A stretch of DNA of 43,908 nt from an uncultured Bacteroidales bacterium (GTDB lineage Bacteria; Bacteroidota; Bacteroidia; Bacteroidales; FEN-979), in assembly GCA_903837605.1 (NCBI GenBank), contig CAILVF010000090.1, forward strand, positions 1-43,908, written 5' to 3'. Every line of letters starts with the position of its first letter. Position 1 is the stretch's first letter. The position numbers and the translations under genes were made by a program. The notes below the pieces were generated by a model. It ran no database searches, was not told the DNA's origin, and saw only the letters and a program-made list of their open reading frames with translations. Shown here one piece after another: positions 17,543-25,484 of this stretch.

Positions 17543-17676
17543 CTGGATTGCTGGATAGCTGGAGGACTGGATAACTGGATCACTGGATTGCTGGATCACT
17601 GGATATCCAGTAATCAAGTCATCGGAGCGAAGTGCCATGTCCAGTTATCGGCGCGCAGCGCCTTATCCAGTTATCC
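17543..17676. repeat. 8-bp tandem array with inverted partner
   Basis: Starting two bases after the kinase stop codon, eight consecutive 8-bp units run 17543-17606; seven read CTGGATNN and one CTGGAGGA. CCAG then follows, and after it the reverse-complement words ATCCAG/GTCCAGTTAT at 17605-17650 and 17664-17676. GGATAACTGGAT (17569-17580) and ATCCAGTTATCC (17665-17676) form a perfect 12-bp inverted repeat. A small GGCGC-GCA-GCGCC hairpin sits at 17650-17662. The whole lies between the kinase gene and the ileS promoter. It is not coding on either strand in any convincing way. Confidence 0.85.
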
Positions 17677-17729
17677 CTAATCCTCTATCATTTCTCCTGC
17701 TTTTTTATCACGATTTCCCCAAAAAAACG

Positions 17730-17737
17730 TACCTTTG
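17730..17737 (+). promoter_or_regulatory. Putative -7 box for ileS
   Basis: TACCTTTG fits TAnnTTTG and lies 17 bp upstream of the ATG at 17755. No TTG is seen at -33. It supports the start at 17755 over the longer frame from 17632. Confidence 0.4.
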
Positions 17738-17754
17738 CACACTTTTTTTTAAGG

Positions 17755-20700
17755 ATGAAGACAAAATACGCTGAATACCGGAATCTGGACCTGACAAGAA
17801 TCGGGAGAGACATCCAGTCATACTGGAAAGAACATAATACGTTTGAAAAAAGCCTGGAACTTACCAGGGGAAGGACCCCTTTTATTTTTTATGAGGGACC
17901 GCCTTCAGCAAATGGTATTCCGGGGATTCACCACGTTATGGCCCGGACCATCAAGGATATCTTCTGCAGGTATAAGACCATGAAAGGTTTCTATGTCAGC
18001 CGTAAAGCAGGCTGGGATACACACGGCCTTCCCATCGAGATTGGTGTTGAGAAAAAACTTGGAATCACCAAAGAGGACATCGGCAGGAAAATATCCATTG
18101 AAGATTACAATAAAGAATGCCGGAGCGAAGTGATGAAATACAAGGACCTCTGGGATGAACTTACTGTGCAGATGGGCTATTGGCTGAATCTCGACGATCC
18201 GTATATAACCTACGACAATAAATATATCGAATCGGTATGGTACCTTCTGAGTAAACTCTATGAAAAGGGTCTGCTTTATAAAGGGTACACCATACAACCG
18301 TATTCTCCTGCCGCCGGAACAGGCCTGAGCACCCATGAACTTAATCAGCCCGGGGCCTATAAAACGGTCAAAGACAACACTGTGGTTGCCCAGTTTAAGG
18401 TCATACAGGACGAAAAATCGGAGTTCCTTTTCAGGGATCTTTTTGGTGATGTATATTTCCTGGCATGGACTACCACCCCCTGGACACTTCCGTCGAACAC
18501 CGGCCTGGCCGTCGGGAAGGATATTACATACCTGGTTATCAGGACATATAATCCGTATACCTTCCGTGAACAAACAGTGATCATGGCGAAGGATCTTCTT
18601 CACCAGTACCTTCCCGAAAAAAATGCCCAGCTTGAACTGGACGACTACCATGAAGGCCAGAAAAACATACCCTTCAGGATTGTTGCCGAATACAAGGGCG
18701 CCGATTTCGAAAACCTTCGGTATGAGCAGCTGCTTCCTTATGCCCGGCCAGAGGAAGGAGATCCTTTCAGGGTTGTTATCGGTGATTTTGTCACTACCCA
18801 GGACGGTACAGGCATTGTGCATATAGCACCAAGTTTCGGGGCGGACGACTTCAGGGTGGGAAGACAATATGGCCTGGGATCTCTTACCCTGGTTGACAAA
18901 CAGGGAAGGTTCACTGAACAGATGGGAGAGTTTGCCGGCCGCTATGTCAAAGTCGAATATGATGATGACTGTTCAAATAAGGAATGCCCGCCTGTCGACA
19001 TCGACATCATTGTCAAGCTAAAGCATGAGAACAAGGCTTTTAAGTCGGAGAAATACGAGCATTCATACCCGCATTGCTGGCGTACCGATAAACCTGTCCT
19101 TTACTATCCGCTGGATTCATGGTTTATCCGTACTACTGCGTATAAAGATACGATGATCAGCCTCAATAATACAATTAACTGGAAACCCGAATCAACAGGC
19201 ACTGGAAGGTTCGGGAACTGGCTGGAAAACCTTGTCGACTGGAACCTCAGCCGTTCCAGGTTCTGGGGGACACCGCTTCCTATCTGGAGAACCGAAGACG
19301 GTAAAACAGAGATCTGTATTGGCTCGGTAAATCAACTCAGGAAAGAAATTGAGAAAGCGGTGAAGGCCGGCATGATGAAGACCAACCCCCTGGCTTCATA
19401 TAAGGAAGGCGACCTGGCCGACTCAAATTATCAGACATTCGACCTCCATCGCCCTTTTGTGGATGACATTATCCTCATAAGCGATGACGGGCGCCCCATG
19501 ACCCGGGAGACTGATCTTATCGACGTATGGTTCGACTCCGGGGCAATGCCCTACGCACAATATCATTATCCTTTCGATTCAAGCCGCAGCCTGGATAGCT
19601 TTTTCCCGGCCGATTTTATTGCCGAAGGTGTTGACCAGACCCGTGGCTGGTTTTTTACCCTGCACGCAATCGCCGTGATGCTGTTTGATTCGGTTTCTTA
19701 CAAGACCTGCGTCTCCAATGGCCTGGTGCTTGATAAAGCCGGCAATAAAATGTCGAAACGCCTCGGGAATGCGGTGGATCCTTTTGAGACACTTAATAAA
19801 TTCGGTCCTGATGCAACCCGATGGTACCTGATCACCAACTCCCAGCCCTGGGATAACCTGAAATTTGACATTGAAGGCATTACCGAAACACAGCGTAAAT
19901 TCTTCGGAACCCTATACAATACCTATACTTTCTTTGCACTCTATGCCAATATTGACGGTTTCTGCTATTCCGACGATGAGATCCCTCTGAATGAACGGCC
20001 TGAGATTGACAGGTGGATACTGTCGGAATTAAATTCACTGATCCGTTTTGTCGATGAAAGTTACACTGATTATGAACCTACAAGGGCAGGCCGTGCAATT
20101 ACCGATTTTGTTGATGAACACCTGAGTAACTGGTATGTGCGCTTATGCCGGCGCCGTTTCTGGAAAGGTAACTATTCTTCTGACAAGATCAGCGCGTATC
20201 AAACCCTTTACACTTGTCTTGAAACCCTGTCACAGCTCATGGCTCCCATAGCACCTTTCTTTGCCGAACAGCTGTTTACCGATTTGAATAGTGTATCGGG
20301 CAGAAAAAAGACCGATTCTGTTCATCTTACAGAGTTTCCAGCCGCCAGCCTGTCAATGATCGATAAAGATCTTGAAGAAAGGATGGAGATGGCACAGAAA
20401 ATATCTTCATTGGCACTTTCGATAAGGAAAAAAACCAATATAAGGGTCAGGCAACCGCTGAACCGTATACTTGTTCCTGTTCTGAATGAAAAACTGAAAG
20501 AGCAGGTTGAATCGGTAAAGAACCTGATCCTTTCAGAGGTTAATGTCAAGCATATCGAATACATAACCGATACTGAGGGCATCCTATCCAAAAAGATCAA
20601 ACCCGATTTCAAAAAGCTCGGGCCAAAATGCGGCAAGGACATGAAAATGATAGCTGAGGACATGAAAGGATGGACCCAGTCGGAAATAGCTGATTTCGAG

Positions 20701-21123
20701 AGGGAAAAAACCTGTACCAGGGTTTACCCCAACGGTAATTCGTACACCTTTGAATTGGGCGATATCGAGATCCAGAGTGACGACCTCCCCGGGTACAATA
20801 CAGCGGCAATGGGGTCCCTTGTTGTTGCGCTGGACACAAATATCACTCCTGAACTTAAAAATGAAGGAATTGCAAGAGAACTGGTCAACAGGATACAGAA
20901 CCTCCGAAAGGATAAAAAATTCGAAGTAACAGATAAGATCAGGGTGAAAATACAGTCACATCCTGAAATGGATGAGGCAGTGAATCAGAATAATTCTTAT
21001 ATTTGCAGCGAAATTCTGGCTCAGTCATTTACTGTTACGGGAAATTTAGAAGGTAACGACACTGATGAGATTGAGCTGACAGATACAATTAAAACTAAAA
21101 TTTCCATCCAAAAGGTGGATTGA
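17755..21123 (+). CDS. ileS: Isoleucyl-tRNA synthetase
   Basis: This cytoplasmic class I synthetase charges tRNA-Ile. From the ATG at 17755 (MKTKYAEYRN) it has 1122 residues, longer than the roughly 940 of E. coli IleRS and close to the eukaryote-like (type 2) forms. The HIGH-type signature appears as GPPSANGIPGIHHVMART, the KMSKS loop as GNKMSKRLGN, and the CP1 editing domain lies between them. The C-terminal zinc-binding cysteines of the short bacterial type are not evident. The longer frame to 17632 runs through the promoter and repeat region and is rejected. It is followed by the DksA-like gene and lspA on the same strand, probably one transcript. Confidence 0.96.
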   Translation: MKTKYAEYRNLDLTRIGRDIQSYWKEHNTFEKSLELTRGRTPFIFYEGPPSANGIPGIHHVMARTIKDIFCRYKTMKGFYVSRKAGWDTHGLPIEIGVEKKLGITKEDIGRKISIEDYNKECRSEVMKYKDLWDELTVQMGYWLNLDDPYITYDNKYIESVWYLLSKLYEKGLLYKGYTIQPYSPAAGTGLSTHELNQPGAYKTVKDNTVVAQFKVIQDEKSEFLFRDLFGDVYFLAWTTTPWTLPSNTGLAVGKDITYLVIRTYNPYTFREQTVIMAKDLLHQYLPEKNAQLELDDYHEGQKNIPFRIVAEYKGADFENLRYEQLLPYARPEEGDPFRVVIGDFVTTQDGTGIVHIAPSFGADDFRVGRQYGLGSLTLVDKQGRFTEQMGEFAGRYVKVEYDDDCSNKECPPVDIDIIVKLKHENKAFKSEKYEHSYPHCWRTDKPVLYYPLDSWFIRTTAYKDTMISLNNTINWKPESTGTGRFGNWLENLVDWNLSRSRFWGTPLPIWRTEDGKTEICIGSVNQLRKEIEKAVKAGMMKTNPLASYKEGDLADSNYQTFDLHRPFVDDIILISDDGRPMTRETDLIDVWFDSGAMPYAQYHYPFDSSRSLDSFFPADFIAEGVDQTRGWFFTLHAIAVMLFDSVSYKTCVSNGLVLDKAGNKMSKRLGNAVDPFETLNKFGPDATRWYLITNSQPWDNLKFDIEGITETQRKFFGTLYNTYTFFALYANIDGFCYSDDEIPLNERPEIDRWILSELNSLIRFVDESYTDYEPTRAGRAITDFVDEHLSNWYVRLCRRRFWKGNYSSDKISAYQTLYTCLETLSQLMAPIAPFFAEQLFTDLNSVSGRKKTDSVHLTEFPAASLSMIDKDLEERMEMAQKISSLALSIRKKTNIRVRQPLNRILVPVLNEKLKEQVESVKNLILSEVNVKHIEYITDTEGILSKKIKPDFKKLGPKCGKDMKMIAEDMKGWTQSEIADFEREKTCTRVYPNGNSYTFELGDIEIQSDDLPGYNTAAMGSLVVALDTNITPELKNEGIARELVNRIQNLRKDKKFEVTDKIRVKIQSHPEMDEAVNQNNSYICSEILAQSFTVTGNLEGNDTDEIELTDTIKTKISIQKVD

Positions 21124-21129
21124 TTCGCA

Positions 21130-21166
21130 AACGGCAGGGAGCTAGATTTCTGTCGTTGTTTGTTTT
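21130..21166 (+). terminator. Possible weak terminator or attenuator hairpin after ileS
   Basis: AACGGCAG at 21130-21137 can pair with CTGTCGTT at 21150-21157 (one G-U pair), followed by GTTTGTTTT. It lies 6 bp after the ileS stop and 31 bp before the DksA-like start, so it might partly uncouple the two genes. Confidence 0.35.
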
Positions 21167-21187
21167 AGAATATTAACGTGACGCGCT

Positions 21188-21637
21188 ATGAAAAAAGCAA
21201 CAGCACCGGAGAAAGCAAAAACAAGGTATACCGATGATGAACTGGAAGAGTTCAAACAGATCATTCTTCAGAAGCTTGAGAAGGCCCATAATGACCTGCA
21301 ACTTCTTACCGATGCATACACAACGGGGAATGAACATGACACCAACGATACTTCACCTACTTTCAAGGTTCTTGAAGAAGGGTATCAGGTTTTTTCTAAG
21401 GAAGAGAACAGCAAATTTGCCGCACGCCAGGAAAAATTCATCAAATCCCTTGAAAATGCCCTTATCCGCATAGAAAACAAGACCTATGGCATATGCAGGG
21501 TCACGGGAAAGTTAATTCCCAAAGACCGTTTACGCTCGGTACCCCATGCCACCCTCAGCATTGAAGCCAAACGCGTACAAACTGCACCCTCTGTTATTCA
21601 GAAGCAGACCACCGATCTGTTGGATCACGAAGAATGA
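21188..21637 (+). CDS. DksA/TraR-family regulator lacking the full zinc finger
   Basis: This 149-residue protein has a basic head, a helical hairpin (about residues 15-95, with acidic DTNDTSPT in the middle) and a C-terminal globular part like DksA/TraR proteins that bind the RNA-polymerase secondary channel. The zinc-finger region reads YGICRVTGKLIPKDRLRSVP, with only one of the usual four cysteines, a form common in Bacteroidota. It overlaps lspA by 4 bp (ATGA), so translation is probably coupled. Whether it regulates transcription like DksA is inferred from the fold only. Confidence 0.88.
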   Translation: MKKATAPEKAKTRYTDDELEEFKQIILQKLEKAHNDLQLLTDAYTTGNEHDTNDTSPTFKVLEEGYQVFSKEENSKFAARQEKFIKSLENALIRIENKTYGICRVTGKLIPKDRLRSVPHATLSIEAKRVQTAPSVIQKQTTDLLDHEE

Positions 21638-22248
21638 AAAAAGCTTTCTGGATAGTATTTCTGATCCTCCTTGCAGATCAGATCCTCAAAATCTGGATTA
21701 AATCAACGTTTTATCTAGGAGAAAGCCATCCTGTTATCGGTCATTGGTTTTATCTTCATTTTACTGAAAATGAAGGGATGGCCTTTGGCATGAAACTGGG
21801 CGGGCAATGGGGGAAACTGATCCTGAGCATATTCCGCATTATTGCGATCGCAGGTATATTCTGGTGGCTCAGAACAGCTACGACAAAGGGAGCCGGGACC
21901 CTGATGATCGTTTGTATTTCACTGATACTTGCAGGAGCTATCGGCAACATTATAGACTCTGCTTTTTACGGCCTCATTTTCAATGAAAGTTCATATATGC
22001 AACTGTCAACCCTGTTTCCCAAAGGCGGAGGGTATGCCAGTTTCCTTCATGGGAAAGTGGTTGACATGTTTTATTTCCCGATTATTGAAACCAGGTTCCC
22101 GAACTGGGTTCCCTTTTACGGAGGCGAAGATCTTGTCTTTTTCAGACCCGTTTTTAATATTGCCGATTCGGCGATAACCACGGGTGTACTGATGCTGATT
22201 GTTTTCCAGAGGAAGATATTTCCCAATAAAGTGACTGGTGAACAGTGA
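21634..22248 (+). CDS. lspA: Prolipoprotein signal peptidase (signal peptidase II)
   Basis: LspA is the inner-membrane aspartyl protease that removes signal peptides from diacylated prolipoproteins, which fits the many lipoproteins around it. The 204 residues carry four hydrophobic segments, the conserved HFTENEGMAFG loop and both catalytic aspartates, in AIGNIIDSAFYG and NIADSAITTG. It is about 40 residues longer than E. coli LspA, mostly in the periplasmic region before the second aspartate, as in other Bacteroidota. The last five codons and the stop (VTGEQ) lie inside a 7-bp repeat array. It is coupled to the DksA-like gene by a 4-bp overlap. Confidence 0.96.
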   Translation: MKKAFWIVFLILLADQILKIWIKSTFYLGESHPVIGHWFYLHFTENEGMAFGMKLGGQWGKLILSIFRIIAIAGIFWWLRTATTKGAGTLMIVCISLILAGAIGNIIDSAFYGLIFNESSYMQLSTLFPKGGGYASFLHGKVVDMFYFPIIETRFPNWVPFYGGEDLVFFRPVFNIADSAITTGVLMLIVFQRKIFPNKVTGEQ

Positions 22249-22305
22249 CTGGTGACTAGTGAATTATTTTAGTCACTGTTAACTAGTCACTATTCACTAT
22301 TCACT
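22231..22305. repeat. 7-bp tandem array with inverted partner overlapping the lspA stop
   Basis: Five 7-bp units starting GTGA run 22231-22265 (GTGACTG, GTGAACA, GTGACTG, GTGACTA, GTGAATT). After a 5-base spacer come five 7-bp units in the opposite sense, 22271-22305 (AGTCACT, GTTAACT, AGTCACT, ATTCACT, ATTCACT). AACAGTGACT (22241-22250) and AGTCACTGTT (22271-22280) are a perfect 10-bp inverted repeat, and GTGACTAGT/ACTAGTCAC (22252/22282) another of 9 bp. It spans the convergent gap between lspA and the M23 peptidase gene and could fold as a bidirectional terminator. Confidence 0.85.
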
Positions 22306-22309
22306 GATT

Positions 22310-23173
22310 TTATTTTACCCTTATCGTACTTCCAACCTTCAATTTCGAATTTGTCTTGATTTTATTCATGGCACAGATCTCCTTGACGTTGGTATGGTAT
22401 TTCTTGGCCAGGCGGCCCAGGGTATCTCCGTTTTTAATCTTGTGGTAAACGGCATTGCCATTATAATCGTTGGGATAAAAAACCTTTTTGGTGATGGGGA
22501 AACTTCTTGTCATAAGTTTCTGGTTATCGAAATCTATAACCCTCAAAGCATCCATAGGCACATCTTTATACCTCAGCTCGAAATGACAATGGGGGCCGCG
22601 GCTTCTGCCGCTGGATCCGCCGAGGGAAATGGGATCCCCGGCTTTAACGACCTGGTTTACGCGCACCAGAAGTTTTGAATTATGGGCGTAATAGGATTCA
22701 AGCCCGTTATAATGCCTGATGATGACCAGGTTGCCGAAACCTCCGCGGTTGTATTTGGCATAACGAACCACTCCATTGAAAGCGGCTCTTACGGTATCAC
22801 CCTTGTTGAGTTTGATATCCAGGCCCTTGTGGGTGTATGTAAAGCCCCGGAAAAGATGACCGTAAACCGGCATGTGAAATGTATGTAAAGAATCGACCAG
22901 TACAAGAAGTGTATCCTTTATGGAGTCCCTTTGCATTTTATATGCAAATATCTGGTCATTGATCCATTGGTTGCTGAAAATCCCTGTAGAATCCTCCTCA
23001 ATGCTCATCATCACAGGTTCGTTCTCAAGGTATTCCCAGGTAAAGTTTTTAAACAGCAGTACAGTCCCGTTTTTCATTTCTACCGTATCGACAATTGCAT
23101 CGACGTTCCGCTGTCCGAAGGACATAATAGGAATAAAAATCAGGGCAAGCAACCACTTCTTGCACATGTGCAT
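22310..23173 (-). CDS. LytM-type M23 peptidase with C-terminal LysM
   Basis: This secreted zinc endopeptidase probably acts on peptidoglycan. The signal peptide covers residues 1-20 (LIFIPIMSFGQ). The M23 domain (about 100-215) has the metal ligands His115 and Asp119 in HKGLDI and His197 in GPHCHFEL, with His164 and His195 as the other conserved histidines, so it looks active. A LysM domain (about 241-287, KIKNGDTLGRLAKKYHTN) ends the protein and should bind glycan. Met3 is an alternative start. It is convergent with lspA and divergent from atpD. Confidence 0.94.
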   Translation of the reverse strand: MHMCKKWLLALIFIPIMSFGQRNVDAIVDTVEMKNGTVLLFKNFTWEYLENEPVMMSIEEDSTGIFSNQWINDQIFAYKMQRDSIKDTLLVLVDSLHTFHMPVYGHLFRGFTYTHKGLDIKLNKGDTVRAAFNGVVRYAKYNRGGFGNLVIIRHYNGLESYYAHNSKLLVRVNQVVKAGDPISLGGSSGRSRGPHCHFELRYKDVPMDALRVIDFDNQKLMTRSFPITKKVFYPNDYNGNAVYHKIKNGDTLGRLAKKYHTNVKEICAMNKIKTNSKLKVGSTIRVK

Positions 23174-23211
23174 TTTATAAAAGTTGTTAGGGTTTGGTAA
23201 TTCAGAAACGC

Positions 23212-23219
23212 CAAAAATA
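23212..23219 (-). promoter_or_regulatory. Putative -7 box for the M23 peptidase gene
   Basis: TATTTTTG on the minus strand lies 38 bp upstream of the ATG at 23173. No matching -33 TTG is seen, so this is tentative. Confidence 0.35.
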
Positions 23220-23239
23220 CGGATTTATTCTTTCTGCTC

Positions 23240-23270
23240 TTGTTCATTTCGCCAAATTAGCTTAGGTTTG
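23240..23270 (+). promoter_or_regulatory. Promoter of atpD-atpC
   Basis: TTG at 23240-23242, a 20-bp spacer and TAGGTTTG at 23263-23270 fit the Bacteroidota consensus. The atpD ATG follows at 23291, giving a very short leader. Confidence 0.6.
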
Positions 23271-23275
23271 TATAA

Positions 23276-24817
<1,542 letters not shown>

Positions 24818-24825
24818 GGAAAACC

Positions 24826-25065
24826 ATGAAAGTAGATATTGTAACTCCCGACGCCACACTGTTTACCGGCGACCAGGTTGAACTGGTGCAATTGCCCGGT
24901 ATTGACGGTTCCTTTGAAATCCTGAAAGACCATGCTCCCCTGATCTCAATCCTGAAAAAAGGCAAGATCAAGCTTCAGAACAAAAACGAAAAGGAGCAGT
25001 ATTTCGAAATCAACGGAGGGGTTATTGAAGTTCTCTCCAATAAGGTTCTGATTCTTGCGGAGTAA
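24826..25065 (+). CDS. atpC: F1F0 ATP synthase subunit epsilon, short form
   Basis: This is the epsilon subunit of the F1 central stalk. The 79 residues (MKVDIVTPDATLFTGDQVEL, PGIDGSFEILKDHAPLIS) cover only the N-terminal beta-sandwich. The C-terminal helical hairpin of the 139-residue E. coli protein is missing. That hairpin is the part known to inhibit ATP hydrolysis, so this enzyme must be controlled differently. Short epsilon subunits are seen in Bacteroidota, so this is likely natural and not a truncation. The next gene starts 16 bp after its stop. Confidence 0.95.
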   Translation: MKVDIVTPDATLFTGDQVELVQLPGIDGSFEILKDHAPLISILKKGKIKLQNKNEKEQYFEINGGVIEVLSNKVLILAE

Positions 25066-25081
25066 TTCCCTGTTTTGCCTT

Positions 25082-25414
25082 ATGAGACATTCACGAGCCA
25101 TATTGATACCGGCGTTCCTTCTGATTATTTTCGGAGGCTGTTATAAAAATGAACCAGTTCCGGTGGCCGCATTCACATTTAAAGGAACCAATGGTTTTAA
25201 AATACCCTGCAAAGTTACATTCATCAACAATTCCGAGAATTCTTTTGCCTGGGTATGGAACTTTGGGGATGACTCCACTTCATGGGCAAAAGAACCTGTT
25301 AAAGTCTACACCCGCCCGGGGAAATACATTGTAACGATGAGGGCTTATACTGAAAGCCAGAAAGAATGGGCATCCACGGCCCAAAACGTAGTTATTTCAG
25401 ATACGGTTAAATAA
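25082..25414 (+). CDS. Small PKD-domain lipoprotein
   Basis: This is a 110-residue lipoprotein with one PKD domain. From the ATG at 25082 (MRHSRAILIPAFLLIIFGGC) the signal ends in the lipobox IFGGC. A PKD fold follows, with VAAFTFKG, NFGDDST and YTRPGKYIVTMRAY, the typical WNFGD and PGxYxVT motifs. An ATG at 25055 overlaps atpC and is less likely. PKD domains mediate extracellular protein or polysaccharide contact; a specific role cannot be told. It may be read from the atpD promoter. A strong hairpin follows its stop. Confidence 0.8.
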   Translation: MRHSRAILIPAFLLIIFGGCYKNEPVPVAAFTFKGTNGFKIPCKVTFINNSENSFAWVWNFGDDSTSWAKEPVKVYTRPGKYIVTMRAYTESQKEWASTAQNVVISDTVK

Positions 25415-25415
25415 A

Positions 25416-25447
25416 AAAAGGCTGCCCTGTTTGAGCAGCCTTTCCTG
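25416..25447. terminator. Bidirectional terminator
   Basis: AAAGGCTGC (25417-25425) and GCAGCCTTT (25435-25443) form a perfect 9-bp stem with a 9-base loop. On the minus strand it is followed by a run of T, making a strong terminator for the PPIase gene; on the plus strand it ends the atpD-atpC-PKD unit. Confidence 0.8.
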
Positions 25448-25484
25448 TTAATTCCTGCAGGAATCCATTCCGGCATTTAAAATT

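Noticed and set aside
17543..17610. CRISPR-like array of CTGGAT repeats
   Set aside because: The unit is only 8 bp with 2 variable bases, there are no spacers of 25-40 bp, and no cas genes are near.
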